Assembly (NCBI GenBank): GCA_022600195.1 | Contig: JAHZKX010000051.1 | Coordinates: forward strand, 1-64,000 | DNA from: Planctomycetota bacterium | Lineage (GTDB): Bacteria; Planctomycetota; Planctomycetia; Planctomycetales; Planctomycetaceae | DNA: 64,000 nucleotides | Direction: 5' to 3' | Part shown: piece after piece, positions 9,417 through 19,570 of the stretch | Layout of the letters: every line of letters begins with the position of its first letter | Numbering within the stretch: the stretch's first letter is position 1 | Position numbers and translations under genes: made by a program | The notes under the pieces: generated by a model | What the model saw: only the letters and a program-made list of their open reading frames with translations | The model's database searches: none | Told to the model about the DNA's origin: nothing

Positions 9417-9791
9417 GTTACACCCTACAGATTATCAAGTTGAGTCGTTTTCAGAGTTTTGTGAACTCATATCATAATCAACAAAAATCAGAAAAGCGAC
9501 TTGCCCCAATCAATTAGTTTATGAGTCAAACAGACTCGCCTTCAGACAACTGAATTGAGTCGAACTCCGAAAAGCTCAATCCTGCGATCTTACAATCGGA
9601 TGATTGCTTAATAAAGAGGACAAGGTATTAGCTGTATTGTTCTTAAGAATATTGATATTGACGAAAAACAGTGAAAATTGGTATTAACCCTGTCCTTATC
9701 TAAGCTCCCGGGGGGACGGTATGCTTTTTTGTATATGGTTACAATTCGCTGTCCCTTTTGGATTGGGAACTTGAAACATTAGGAGTTGAGG
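9417..9791. other. divergent promoter region between the amidotransferase and sugar epimerase genes
   Basis: About 370 bases with no coding frame, AT-rich, upstream of two divergent genes. A candidate promoter for the plus-strand gene is listed separately. No promoter was identified for the minus-strand pair. Confidence 0.5.
9658..9687 (+). promoter_or_regulatory. candidate sigma-70-type promoter for the sugar epimerase gene
   Basis: TTGACG at 9658-9663 and TATTAA at 9682-9687 with an 18-base spacer. Transcription would start near 9694, giving a leader of about 100 bases. It is based on motif similarity only. Confidence 0.4.
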
Positions 9792-11708
9792 TTGGGCTCC
9801 CGAACGAAATCTGATTGGTTACAGAAATATAGAATCACGCAGCGCCAGCTGTTCTGGATGGTGGTATTTTTGCCTATCTTTTGTGCGATATACTATTTGT
9901 CGTTCTGGCTGCGCTTTGAAGGCTCTCTTAACGTTGATGGCGTGCTGGGAGAAAATGGCTTTCGGATGTTTCGTTCCACTGTCCTCTGGGCAATTGGATT
10001 GAAGACATTCACTTTCTGGAGTAGTGGCGTCTATAAAATCAGAAGCCGCTATATCACGATACTCGATCTGGTTAACCTTGCTAAAGCCGCCACTTTGAGT
10101 TCCGCTGCCCTGGCAATGGTTGATTATCTCGTTTTCCCCAATATTATGATTCCCCGTTCGGTATTTCTCATAGACTGGGGTTCTACAATATTGGCCGTCT
10201 GTGGATTTTGTGCCGGTATTCGCATGGTTCAGGACAGCGGTCGCTTTTTTCATCACCAGGGCGATTGCAGGTCCACATTCATCATTGGAGCCAACCAATC
10301 CGGTGCTTCGCTACTGCGAATCATTGAACGAAATAAGGAATCGTGTCTGAGGGTCGTCGGCTTTCTGGATGATCATACCAGTCGAATTGGAACGCGGATT
10401 AACGGCATTCCTGTTCTGGGTACTTTACAGGAAATGTGTTCGCTGGCACAAAAACATGGCGTCTCCGATATCCTGTTACCTGCCGATGAGGTTCCCGGAA
10501 AAACAGTCCGTCAACTTGTTGAAGCGGGAAATTCCGCTCAGATTCAGGTTCAGGTTCTTCCCAGTTATCAACAATTACTATCAGGAAAGGTCGAGATGAA
10601 ACCACGTCCGGTTTGTATCGAAGACCTGTTGGGGAGAGAACCCGTTCAACTCGACATGCAGAACATTCGGGACTGGATGGACGACCGTGTTTTAATGGTA
10701 ACCGGAAGCGCGGGTAGTATTGGCTCAGAAATCTGCCGCCAGCTTTTACAGTTTTCTCCGAAAAAACTAATTCTGGTGGACCGCACAGAAAACAGCCAGT
10801 TCTTTCTGGAACGAGAATTGGTCAAGCTGGGATACCAGGGGCGGTTTGATGTTGTCATAGCAGACATCAATGACTCCAGACGAATGCGTGCTGTGATGCG
10901 AGAATATCAACCTGACATTCTGTTCCATGCAGCCGCTTATAAGCATGTTCCACTGATGGAAAGTAATCCGGGAGAAGCGGTTAAAAATATTGCGTTGGCT
11001 ACCAAACATCTGGCAGATCTGGCAGAAGAATTTGAAGTTGGTACTTTCGTGATGATTTCATCCGACAAGGCCGTCAATCCCACGAATGTCATGGGGGCCA
11101 ACAAACGTATTGCTGAGCTTTATGTACAATCTCTGGCGGCACGCTCAAAATGCCATTTTGTGACGGTTCGCTTTGGGAATGTTTTAGGTTCAGCCGGTAG
11201 TGTCGTCCCGATATTTACGCAACAAATTCAGAATGGTGGTCCGATTTCTGTAACCGACGCGCGGATGCAACGATACTTCATGACGATTCCTGAAGCGTCG
11301 CAACTGGTGATTCAGGCGGGTGCAATGGGACGTGGTGGCGAAATTTTCGTACTCGATATGGGTGAACCGGTTCGGATCATGGATCTGGCGGCAGATCTGG
11401 TTCAATTATCCGGATTGAAACTTGGCGAGGATATTGAAATTGAATTTTCGGGATTGCGTCCCGGAGAAAAGCTTTATGAAGAATTGCATGTAGATGGAGA
11501 AAAACATGTGCCTACATGCCATCCCAAAATCATGGTCGCGGACAAAATCAGTTTCAGCGAACAATTTATACATGAAGCGTTCCAAAGACTTTCCGACCTT
11601 ACCGAGCAACCTTCCGATCTCATCCTGGAAGAGATTCAACGAATTCTGCCCGAATTTCAGTCTGCTTATTTGAAGTCAAACAAGCCCTCCGTCAAAAGAG
11701 CCGCATAA
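9792..11708 (+). CDS. CapD/FlaA1-type nucleoside-diphosphate-sugar dehydratase/epimerase, membrane bound
   Basis: Long member of the WbpM/CapD/PglF family, which acts on UDP-GlcNAc-type sugars in surface polysaccharide or glycan synthesis. The N-terminal 140 or so residues contain four hydrophobic helices. Next is a CoA-binding-like Rossmann segment (about 160-270), then the catalytic short-chain dehydrogenase domain with GSAGSIGSEI for NAD(P) and SSDKAVNPTNVMGANKR, the family active-site block. Length (about 638 residues) is normal. I place the start at the TTG at 9792 because AGGAG at 9781-9785 is six bases away; an in-frame TTG at 9786 touches that site. No glycosyltransferases are adjacent, so the end product is unknown. 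Confidence 0.88.
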   Translation: MGSRTKSDWLQKYRITQRQLFWMVVFLPIFCAIYYLSFWLRFEGSLNVDGVLGENGFRMFRSTVLWAIGLKTFTFWSSGVYKIRSRYITILDLVNLAKAATLSSAALAMVDYLVFPNIMIPRSVFLIDWGSTILAVCGFCAGIRMVQDSGRFFHHQGDCRSTFIIGANQSGASLLRIIERNKESCLRVVGFLDDHTSRIGTRINGIPVLGTLQEMCSLAQKHGVSDILLPADEVPGKTVRQLVEAGNSAQIQVQVLPSYQQLLSGKVEMKPRPVCIEDLLGREPVQLDMQNIRDWMDDRVLMVTGSAGSIGSEICRQLLQFSPKKLILVDRTENSQFFLERELVKLGYQGRFDVVIADINDSRRMRAVMREYQPDILFHAAAYKHVPLMESNPGEAVKNIALATKHLADLAEEFEVGTFVMISSDKAVNPTNVMGANKRIAELYVQSLAARSKCHFVTVRFGNVLGSAGSVVPIFTQQIQNGGPISVTDARMQRYFMTIPEASQLVIQAGAMGRGGEIFVLDMGEPVRIMDLAADLVQLSGLKLGEDIEIEFSGLRPGEKLYEELHVDGEKHVPTCHPKIMVADKISFSEQFIHEAFQRLSDLTEQPSDLILEEIQRILPEFQSAYLKSNKPSVKRAA

Positions 11709-11898
11709 GCAGACGTAAAAGAGTATTCGTGCAATGCATGATGCACGGACGGGCGGTTTCTAATCTCGCTCTCAATGCTTTGATGAGGGCTATTTCTGTT
11801 GCGCTGGATTTAATGGTTACGCAGGCTAAAAAACCTGCAAAAAGCCTGTCAATTTTTCGGTCGCGTGGAAAGTCATGAGCTAGACTTTCTGTGTACGC
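11709..11898. other. short intergenic stretch before the MMPL exporter gene
   Basis: Non-coding on inspection. A small GCAGG/CCTGC hairpin near 11822-11839 has no T tract, so I do not call it a terminator. Confidence 0.35.
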
Positions 11899-14301
11899 AT
11901 GGGTCGGGCCGCACCGGACGTACGCAATAATCTGCAAATGTCCCCTCATACAGAGATTCCGATGACTTCCGAAAAACCTCATTATATTCGCCGTTACGTT
12001 TTTACCGTAATCATACTGGTGTTACTGGCTCCTTTTCTGATCTACGGAGCACATCAAAGTGTCGAAAGCATGTGTATTGCCCCTGAAAAATGGGCGCCAT
12101 CATTCATGCAATCAAGGCAGGACTATCAAAAGTTCATCAAGGGATTCGAAAGTAACGATTTATTTTTAATCAGTTGGCCCGGGTGTACTGTAGATGATCC
12201 ACGACTGATTGAATTCGAAGAAGCCATCAATGCGCCTCGTGCGACTGAATTCGGCGAAACGCATGCGTCCCTGTTTGACAGGATTATCACCGGAGCGGGT
12301 ACCGTTAAGTCGTTAACAGCCCCTCCACTCAAATTGCCTCGGGATGAAGCGATAGCGCGCCTGAAAGGCGTTCTCATTGGGAAAGATCTGGATGCCAGTT
12401 GTGCGGTCATCATTCTGACACACCGTGGAAATGAGTTACGCAGGCAATCAAAAGACCATGTCCTTTCTGTCGCGCAAGAGGTTTGTCAGCTGCCACGAGA
12501 AGATTTTCATATCACAGGCCCTCCCGTGGATGGTATCGCTATCGACAGTGCCAGCATTCACAGCGTGAATCTGTTTGGAGCGTTGTCTGCTGTACTGGCG
12601 ACTGGCTTATGCTGGATATGCATTCGTTCCTGGATGCTGACAGGCACCATTTTGCTGGCAGGTTTATTCGGACAGGGACTTGTCCTCTCAATGGTTTATT
12701 ATTCGGGCGCACCACTGGATGCCGTGTTAATTATAACGCCTTCACTGGTTTTTGTATTGACGATTTCAGCCGGCGTACATCTGGTGAATTATTACTACGA
12801 TGAATTGTTTGCCACCAAAGCCCAATCAAAATCTGATGCCGAAACCGCTGTTCGAAACGGGTATTCCAAAGGATGGCAGCCGTGTCTTCTGGCAGCCGTC
12901 ACCACTGCGATTGGGCTGGGTTCCTTAATGGTGAGTCAGATTACTCCCATTGCCTTGTTTGGCCTGTTAGCGTCTCTGGGCTTATTGATTACCCTCAGCG
13001 TATTATTGTTGATCCTGCCCGGGGCGATGCAGCTTTGGCCACCCCGGCAAATTCTGAAATATAATCGTGAAGGTCAAACGGCAACGACACCAAAGTATTT
13101 CACGCGTATTTCCTCCTGGCTGGATAAGATGCCTCACTGGTTGGAGCGCTATTCGGTTCCGGTCTTCCTGACTTCCATTTCGCTCATGATCGTTTCAGCT
13201 TATGGTTTGCTTTCTATTCGTTCTTCAGTAGATGTTCCGTCACTGTTTCCGCCAGGAAGTCAGGTATTGGAAGATTATAAATTTAATGAAAACCGGATGG
13301 GGCCACTGATACCCGTTGAAGTAGTGATCGAATTTAGTCCTGATTGCAAAAAGACATTTCTGCAACGCTTGCGAATCATCGACAATATCGAAAAAACAAT
13401 CAAAGACATCGACGGTTATACGGGAACCATGTCGGCAGCGACCTTTGGCCCCAACCCTGTCGAATATAATGGCTTTGAATCGATTTTCAGAAAAGTCGTG
13501 ATCAATAAAAAGCTGAAAGAGAATCGGCGAGCAGTTCTGGATTCCGTCTATTTATCAGAAACCGATGGTCAGGAGTCGTGGCGAATCAGTGCCCGGGTTC
13601 CTGCGCTGCAAAAGACAGATTATGGAGCCGCGTTAAATAAACTGAAAACCACTCTGCAACCCGAACTTGAAAAGTATGGTGAGCAGGGCGTGCATTTAAC
13701 TGCTTATTACACCGGGATTATGCCTTTAATACACACAGTCCAGCAACTCATTTTACAGGACCTTACCTGGAGCTTTCTGACTGCGTTTGTACTCGTCGCT
13801 CTGGTCATCATTATCGTACAGCGCAGCATCTGGACCGGATTATTGAGTATGCTACCCAACATTTTTCCGATTGTCATTGTCTTTGGAATCATGGGCTGGA
13901 TGGATATCCCTCTGGATATTGGTTCGGTGATGACTGCCAGTGTTGCACTCGGGATTGCCATTGATGATACGTTACATTTTCTGGCATGGTTCCGCAGAGA
14001 AAAATCGTTGAACCATACTACGGAAGAAGCGGTTCACTCTGCATTGAAACATTGTGGACGAGCCATGATTCACACAACGTTTATCTGCGGACTCGGTTTA
14101 CTGGTATTTGGTTTCAGTGATTTTATTCCGACACAACGCTTTGCATGGATGATGTTGGCATTACTGACAACGGCATTGATTGGTGATTTACTCTTCCTGC
14201 CCGCCATGCTGATGCAGCCCTTTGCAAAACACCTGCAATTTGCGAAAAAAGGAATTTCTGATAATTTGAGTATCAGACCATCGTCTCTTTCCACAGAATA
14301 A
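11899..14301 (+). CDS. RND superfamily / MMPL-type membrane exporter
   Basis: Protein of up to 800 residues with the two-fold RND design: one helix, a periplasmic domain (about 45-215), a block of five to six helices, then one more helix (about 430), a second periplasmic domain (about 455-620) and a final helix block. The motif GIAIDDTLHFLAWFRRE in the second helix block is characteristic of MMPL/patched-like transporters, and its acidic residues fit a proton relay. Substrate unknown; family members move lipids, hopanoids or other hydrophobic molecules. Starts at 11899, 11938 and 11962 are all possible; none has a strong ribosome site. No membrane-fusion partner is adjacent. It converges on the accessory secA gene with 16 bases between stops. 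Confidence 0.82.
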   Translation: MGRAAPDVRNNLQMSPHTEIPMTSEKPHYIRRYVFTVIILVLLAPFLIYGAHQSVESMCIAPEKWAPSFMQSRQDYQKFIKGFESNDLFLISWPGCTVDDPRLIEFEEAINAPRATEFGETHASLFDRIITGAGTVKSLTAPPLKLPRDEAIARLKGVLIGKDLDASCAVIILTHRGNELRRQSKDHVLSVAQEVCQLPREDFHITGPPVDGIAIDSASIHSVNLFGALSAVLATGLCWICIRSWMLTGTILLAGLFGQGLVLSMVYYSGAPLDAVLIITPSLVFVLTISAGVHLVNYYYDELFATKAQSKSDAETAVRNGYSKGWQPCLLAAVTTAIGLGSLMVSQITPIALFGLLASLGLLITLSVLLLILPGAMQLWPPRQILKYNREGQTATTPKYFTRISSWLDKMPHWLERYSVPVFLTSISLMIVSAYGLLSIRSSVDVPSLFPPGSQVLEDYKFNENRMGPLIPVEVVIEFSPDCKKTFLQRLRIIDNIEKTIKDIDGYTGTMSAATFGPNPVEYNGFESIFRKVVINKKLKENRRAVLDSVYLSETDGQESWRISARVPALQKTDYGAALNKLKTTLQPELEKYGEQGVHLTAYYTGIMPLIHTVQQLILQDLTWSFLTAFVLVALVIIIVQRSIWTGLLSMLPNIFPIVIVFGIMGWMDIPLDIGSVMTASVALGIAIDDTLHFLAWFRREKSLNHTTEEAVHSALKHCGRAMIHTTFICGLGLLVFGFSDFIPTQRFAWMMLALLTTALIGDLLFLPAMLMQPFAKHLQFAKKGISDNLSIRPSSLSTE

Positions 14302-14317
14302 TTTGAACGCCACTTGT

Positions 14318-16267
14318 TCAATGGACATCCAGATTCGCATGCTGCCCCATCTGTTGCAGCATCTCACGGCGTTGCTTGATGCGGTTGACCAAATCAATTC
14401 GTTGCTGTTCGTGACGTTTTTCGATACGCCTTTGTGCCTGATAAAAGTAACGGAGTGCAGCACTCAATTCCTGGCTGGTCCCATAAGAATCACTTAATTT
14501 TTCGACTTGTTCTTTTCCCAGACCGACAGTCAGAATTTCATCTTCGAGTGAAAGAAAGATTCGTGCACTGCCTGGATCTCCCTGGCGAGCAGAGCGTCCC
14601 GTCAATTGACGATCGATGCGGGCCGATTCATGCAACTCAGAGCAAATCACATGCAAGCCGCCCTGCTCTGCAACCCCTTCACCAAGAAGAATATCCGTTC
14701 CGCGTCCCGCCATATTGGTAGCGACGGTAATTCGACCCGGTTGCCCGGCCTGTTTAATGATGGCGGCTTCATTTTCATGATTCAAAGCGTGCAAAACTTC
14801 ATGTTCCAGACCTGCCTTTAAAAGTCGTGCTGATAATTGATCTGACAAATTTACGGAACGTGTCCCGATCAACACTGGTCTTCCCTGCTGATACATGGCG
14901 GCCGTTTCTTCCACAATCGCATCCCATTTTTCTTCTGCTGTCAAGAAAACCAGTTCGGGAAGCCTCTGACGTTTCTCTGGGCGATTCGTGGGAATTTTGA
15001 TAACGGGAGTCTCATAAATTTTTCTCAGTTCACTGGCCGCGGAAATTGCTGTTCCTGTCATGCCCGCCATTCTGGGATATCGTGAAAAGAGCTCCTGAAC
15101 CGTGGTTTGCGCGCCGACTTTGGTGGGTGAAGTAATCTCGAGACCTTCTTTGGCTTCAATGGCCTGATGCACGCCATTCTGCCACATGCGGCCTTCTGAA
15201 ATGCGACCCGTGAATTCATCAACGATTGCCACCTTTCCATCACGGACGACATAATCGCGACCGTTCTCGAAATAGTTATGCACCCGTAAAGCACGCTCTG
15301 AAGAAAGATATGCCGTTCCCGTGTTGAGTGCCGCGGGGGAATCATTCTGCAATAACATCTCTCGCACAATTCGACGACCGGCTTCTGTTAATTCCATACC
15401 ACGTTGTGGACCATGATCAATATAATGTTCATCCACCGTTAATTTGGACACATGGGAAGCACTCCACTGACAGGCGATGACCAACTCTGCTTCTTCGTTC
15501 GAGTCAGTTTGACCGATGATTAAAGGAGTTCGCGCTTCGTCAATTAAAAGACTGTCAGCTTCATCAAGGATGACCATATACGGCTTACGCGGATTCAACA
15601 ATGGCTGTTCAACTCGATTGTTTTGCTGACCGAATAACTGCTGACGACGTGAAGTGGGTCTGGAGTCTGGTGCACTGAGCAAGTCTCGTAAATGATCAAA
15701 TCCAAATTCCCGTGCTGTAGCGTAGGTAATATCACACTCATAAGCGGCCCGGCGTTCTGCTAAAGTAGAAGAGGCTGTGATCGTTCCCACGGTCATTCCC
15801 AACGAATGATAAACGGGGCTCAACCACTCCGCATCACGTTTGGCAAGATAATCGTTGGCTGTTGCAATGTGTATCCCTTCACCGGGAAGTGCATTCAGGC
15901 AAAGCGTTAATGCAGCCGTCAGGGTCTTGCCTTCTCCGGTTTGCATCTCTGCAATCGCTCCTTCATGCATGGCAATCGCCCCCAGGTATTGAACCGGATA
16001 AGGCGTCATACCAAGATGACGCTTTAGTTGCTCGCTGACGACAGCAAATGCTTCGGGAAGTAATTCCGTGAGAGATTCACCACTTTGTACTCGATAGCGT
16101 AGTGAGTTCCATTCATCAAATAATTGGGAGTCCGTGTCGGAAGCCAAACCCTGCTGTGAACGTTGAATCTGATCGATGCGATCCGACCAGAGCGCAGGAA
16201 TTTCCGTTTCACCTGTCAGGAGAAATCCGCGGAGCCGATTTGTCAGAGTGTTGATGAAGTTCGTCAC
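14318..16267 (-). CDS. accessory SecA-like preprotein translocase ATPase, C-terminally short
   Basis: Motor ATPase related to SecA, which pushes unfolded proteins through SecYEG. Visible features are the Walker A region MQTGEGKTL, a DEAD-type box (VILDEADSLLIDEARTPL), the preprotein cross-linking region, and the second motor domain with GTDILLGEG and QLTGRSARQGDPGSARIFLSLED. The protein stops about 70 residues after that point. Canonical SecA is about 850-900 residues, so most of the helical scaffold, the helical wing and the zinc-binding tail are missing. At 649 residues with a sensible end, it looks like a specialised second SecA and not a broken gene. The start is a GTG with a weak ribosome site. 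The main secA should be elsewhere. Confidence 0.85.
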   Translation of the reverse strand: MTNFINTLTNRLRGFLLTGETEIPALWSDRIDQIQRSQQGLASDTDSQLFDEWNSLRYRVQSGESLTELLPEAFAVVSEQLKRHLGMTPYPVQYLGAIAMHEGAIAEMQTGEGKTLTAALTLCLNALPGEGIHIATANDYLAKRDAEWLSPVYHSLGMTVGTITASSTLAERRAAYECDITYATAREFGFDHLRDLLSAPDSRPTSRRQQLFGQQNNRVEQPLLNPRKPYMVILDEADSLLIDEARTPLIIGQTDSNEEAELVIACQWSASHVSKLTVDEHYIDHGPQRGMELTEAGRRIVREMLLQNDSPAALNTGTAYLSSERALRVHNYFENGRDYVVRDGKVAIVDEFTGRISEGRMWQNGVHQAIEAKEGLEITSPTKVGAQTTVQELFSRYPRMAGMTGTAISAASELRKIYETPVIKIPTNRPEKRQRLPELVFLTAEEKWDAIVEETAAMYQQGRPVLIGTRSVNLSDQLSARLLKAGLEHEVLHALNHENEAAIIKQAGQPGRITVATNMAGRGTDILLGEGVAEQGGLHVICSELHESARIDRQLTGRSARQGDPGSARIFLSLEDEILTVGLGKEQVEKLSDSYGTSQELSAALRYFYQAQRRIEKRHEQQRIDLVNRIKQRREMLQQMGQHANLDVH

Positions 16268-16640
16268 AATGAGTCTTTAAAATCCAGACAAGAGCTATAA
16301 TTGAAATGAGTCGTTTATTCTAACTAACTGGCAGAGCCGTTTCGATCCTTTTTATAAGCAAGCCTGCGAACAACCTGAAATAGATGTTACGCGTGGCCTT
16401 TGGGCAACATTCTCAACATCCGGGCGTGGTTTTTGAACATCATATTGAGCGAAAAACACGTGAATCCAGGCACTTCAGGGGCTTTATTCCTGTAAAGGCA
16501 TATTGCATGCCGTCCGGAGAGAAGAATTGAGAAGGGACGGGTAAGGAGAAAGAGAACCGCTATGTTGTCCATCCTGTAATATCAACAGGAGTGAATGAGA
16601 AAGGAGCGCGTGCGCTACAGGCTTCGATGAAACGACCAAA
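16268..16640. other. intergenic region upstream of the accessory secA
   Basis: About 370 bases. A 61-codon minus-strand frame (16387-16572) has no recognisable family and no good ribosome site, so I do not call it. No RNA gene or repeat is evident. Confidence 0.4.
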
Positions 16641-17588
16641 TCAGAGCAGTTTTTTCTGCCTTGGATTTCGTTTCGTTTTTGAGGATTTTTTGGGTGTGTC
16701 AGTTCCCGTCGTTTGATCGCTGAGCCGTTTCCCATTTTTTGTTGAGGGCGCGCTGACGAGCGGGTTCTCGTGGCCGTCCAGCGGTTGTCCGACTTCAATT
16801 TCGGTCAGACGTTGTTGTGCCCGCGCTCCATATTCTTCGGAGAGTTCAAATCCCACAAACTGACGGTTTAACTTCTTCGCTACCGCCAGCGTAGTTCCAC
16901 TACCCGAAAACGGATCAAGTACAATTTCTTCTGGATTTGAACAGGCACGAATAATTCGTCCCAAGAGTTGTTCGGGCATCTGACATCCGTGCCAACCCTG
17001 ACGTTCCTTAAATGTGCCATTGATACGGGGAAAGTACCAGGTGTCTTCATCTGCCTGAAAACTTTCCGGAACATCCTGGGGTCTTAAGATCCAGGTATCG
17101 TCGGGAAGTCGTCCTTTGGGATTGGCCCGCTTATCTCCATAAACCAGTTGACGGGCGGAGGGAACTCGAATGGAGGGATCATCGGCATTGAAGGTAAATT
17201 GCTTTGGATCTTTGACCATGTGAAATAAATGGGCATGTGATCGGCTGAATTTATTTTTGCAGTTCACGCCAAAAGTATAATACCAGATCACCCAACTGCG
17301 GCAGGTGAGCCCCAATTCACGCTGCATCATGACTTTGAGTTCAGCCGCGTATTCATCACCAATGGCCAGCCAGAACGTACCATCCGGTTTTAAGAGTCGC
17401 ACCACTTCCGACATCCAGAGCGAACACCAATCGAGATACTGTTCACTTTCGAGACGATCTTCGTATTCATCGTACTCATAGCCAATATTGAAAGGGGGAT
17501 CTGCGAATGCCAAATCAATGGATCCCGCTTCAAGATTCTGCATACCCGCAATACAGTCCTGAATATGTATCTGATTCAAATAGGTCAT
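16641..17588 (-). CDS. orphan DNA methyltransferase, N4/N6 beta class
   Basis: Site-specific DNA amino-methyltransferase acting on adenine N6 or cytosine N4. Motif IV (DPPF in [17 protein letters not shown]) comes first, near residue 31, and motif I (DPFSGSGTT) near residue 220, an order that defines the beta class. The final 50 or so residues are a Lys/Ser/Thr-rich basic tail, unlike the C-terminal domain of CcrM. No restriction endonuclease or specificity subunit is adjacent, so it is probably a solitary enzyme with an epigenetic role. Target sequence cannot be told from the protein. Confidence 0.88.
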   Translation of the reverse strand: MTYLNQIHIQDCIAGMQNLEAGSIDLAFADPPFNIGYEYDEYEDRLESEQYLDWCSLWMSEVVRLLKPDGTFWLAIGDEYAAELKVMMQRELGLTCRSWVIWYYTFGVNCKNKFSRSHAHLFHMVKDPKQFTFNADDPSIRVPSARQLVYGDKRANPKGRLPDDTWILRPQDVPESFQADEDTWYFPRINGTFKERQGWHGCQMPEQLLGRIIRACSNPEEIVLDPFSGSGTTLAVAKKLNRQFVGFELSEEYGARAQQRLTEIEVGQPLDGHENPLVSAPSTKNGKRLSDQTTGTDTPKKSSKTKRNPRQKKLL

Positions 17589-17623
17589 TTGTTGAGACTG
17601 TTTTGGTTATGAGTTTCGGAACA

Positions 17624-18262
17624 TTATTTTTTTCGACGGATGCGTTTGTAACGAACATTACAACCGATGGCAATGGTCTCTGAGATTTCGGGCTGTTTCC
17701 CTTTTAATGCTGCTTTAATCGCCAACGAAACATAATCACGTTTCACTTTGCTGGCGTCGGTGGCATCATCCATGGCTCCCATATAAACAACTTTTCGATC
17801 TTGATTTAACACAAAAAATTCAGGGGTCCGTGTGGCTCCGAAATTCTGTCCTATTTTTTGCGATGCATCAAACAGATAAGGAAAGACAAACTTTTTTTTC
17901 TTTGCCTGCTCTTTCATTTTTTCCAGACTGTCTGCGGGAACCAGATTCACATTGACTGCAATGACAGCAACGGGTGAGTCTTTTGCGGAATATTTCCGGG
18001 CAAGCCGATTCAGTCTCTCTTCATAATCCACGGCGTAAGGGCAACTGTTGCACATAAACGCGATCACCAGTACCTGTTTCTCCTTAAACGTCTTACTGGA
18101 AAACATTTTTCCATCCGTCGCGGGTAATTTTTCCCACGTGGGTGCCTGATCTCCCACATTGAGCACAAGGTTATACTTGCCAGCAGATAAATTAGTATCC
18201 CATGTGCTAACAAAGATTAATATTGTCAGCAGTGATAGCACCCGTCGTAATGCAGTCATCAT
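17624..18262 (-). CDS. exported thioredoxin-fold (AhpC/TSA/redoxin) protein
   Basis: A 212-residue protein with an N-terminal signal peptide (residues 1-27) and a thioredoxin-like domain. The active site is in AFMCNSCPYAVDYEER, a CxxC pair (Cys-Asn-Ser-Cys), followed by a typical FGATRTPEFFVLNQD cis-Pro region. Such proteins reduce thiols or peroxides in the periplasm. The tail is basic (RIRRKK) with an extra Cys. It lies between the Ldh_2 dehydrogenase and the methyltransferase genes on the same strand, with no functional link evident. Confidence 0.82.
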   Translation of the reverse strand: MMTALRRVLSLLTILIFVSTWDTNLSAGKYNLVLNVGDQAPTWEKLPATDGKMFSSKTFKEKQVLVIAFMCNSCPYAVDYEERLNRLARKYSAKDSPVAVIAVNVNLVPADSLEKMKEQAKKKKFVFPYLFDASQKIGQNFGATRTPEFFVLNQDRKVVYMGAMDDATDASKVKRDYVSLAIKAALKGKQPEISETIAIGCNVRYKRIRRKK

Positions 18263-18312
18263 TTCAAACCCAAATCAATGCAAAAATAAAGTTACAAAAT
18301 GCTGATCTCAGA

Positions 18313-19383
18313 TTACCAGGGAACATCAAAATTCACGCGTTTGGCCAGTTCTTTCAGTTGACTGGCATGGTCGCTATGGACATACAGCCCTTCCTCGATC
18401 GCGCGCTGCGTCATTTCCCATTCCAGTTCTCCCGGAATTTGGACCCGATCATTCACGTTCGCGGGTTTCAATTTATGGATGGCCTCTGTTGCGGAAGCCA
18501 GCTCGTCAAGAAATTCGTTTTCCGGAACAAACTGTTTGAGATCAATCACGTAGAAAAAATGTTCCGAGCGTTCGATTTCAGGCGCTTTCCTTTTATTGAT
18601 TGGCAGCTTGCCTCCCGCCAGTGCACCAGTGAGAATCGAGCTGATCATTGCCAAACCGTAACCACGGGGGCCAGCTGCTGGCAGAAGCGTTTCGACTGCT
18701 GTTGAATCGGTGGTTGCTTTACCTTCACTATCCAAAGCATAACCCGGGGGAATTGGTAATCCGTAGAGGGACTGTGTCTCCAGTTTCCCCCATGATGTTT
18801 TGGCACATGCCATATCCAGAACGAAGGGAGCTCCTTCATGTACGGGGACTCCCCAGGCAATTGCGTTGTTTGCCGTTCCCCCCTCAGTACTCCCGTGTGC
18901 AGCAACGGTCGCCCTGCCAGTGTTGGTTGTACAATATCCAATCATACCGGCTTCGACCGCCATTAATACATAAACGGCTGCTGCGCCAAAATGATGACTG
19001 TTTCGAACGGTAACCGTACCTGTACCCACTTCCCGCGCTTTTTTAATCGCCAGTTCCATAGCGCGTGTCGCGGCCACGTGCCCTACTCCTCTGCTGCCAT
19101 CGAGAACAGCAATCGCCGGAGTTTCAGAGATAGTCAAAATTTGCGCGCGGGGATCGATGTCACCCATATCCATTGCTTCCAGATACCGCTCTGCGGTACG
19201 ACTCCCGTGTGAATGGATGCCTCGCAGGTCGGCTTCAATCAATCGATCCGCGGCGATTTCTGCCTCAACTTGAAACATTCCCATCCGCACAAAAAGTTTG
19301 ACCAGCAATTCTTTGAGTGGCTCCAGTGGAATCAGAACTTCCTGGGATCGATCCTGTGCGGGAGAAAAATGATCCGACGACAT
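18313..19383 (-). CDS. Ldh_2 (malate/L-lactate dehydrogenase type 2) family oxidoreductase
   Basis: NAD(P)-dependent 2-hydroxyacid dehydrogenase of the Ldh_2 family, structurally unrelated to classical lactate dehydrogenase. Family motifs are DLRGIHSHGS, with the substrate-binding His, and NSHHFGAAAVYV; the C-terminal PAAGPRGYGLAM block is also typical. Length is about 356 residues. I chose the ATG at 19383 because a GAGAG lies about eight bases upstream; an in-frame TTG at 19398 is less likely. Substrate is not assignable: malate, lactate, ureidoglycolate and sulfolactate enzymes all look alike. It could be cotranscribed with the thioredoxin gene 50 bases downstream. Confidence 0.85.
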   Translation of the reverse strand: MSSDHFSPAQDRSQEVLIPLEPLKELLVKLFVRMGMFQVEAEIAADRLIEADLRGIHSHGSRTAERYLEAMDMGDIDPRAQILTISETPAIAVLDGSRGVGHVAATRAMELAIKKAREVGTGTVTVRNSHHFGAAAVYVLMAVEAGMIGYCTTNTGRATVAAHGSTEGGTANNAIAWGVPVHEGAPFVLDMACAKTSWGKLETQSLYGLPIPPGYALDSEGKATTDSTAVETLLPAAGPRGYGLAMISSILTGALAGGKLPINKRKAPEIERSEHFFYVIDLKQFVPENEFLDELASATEAIHKLKPANVNDRVQIPGELEWEMTQRAIEEGLYVHSDHASQLKELAKRVNFDVPW

Positions 19384-19570
19384 AATAGTGGCTCTCAATT
19401 TTGGGTTATGTGCTTGCGCATTTTATTTATTTGAAGAGTAAGAATCAGACTCTCATCATATAATAGCCTAACGCCAATTCCAGCCTGTTTCGACTCTGAA
19501 TAGGTGCTGCCAAGCAAACTTTTATCGAATCAACGGAACATCAGCCGAGATTCTTTGAGAGAGGAAATCC

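Noticed and set aside
16387..16572. 61-codon minus-strand frame
   Set aside because: No ribosome site, no recognisable family, unusual composition; left as intergenic.
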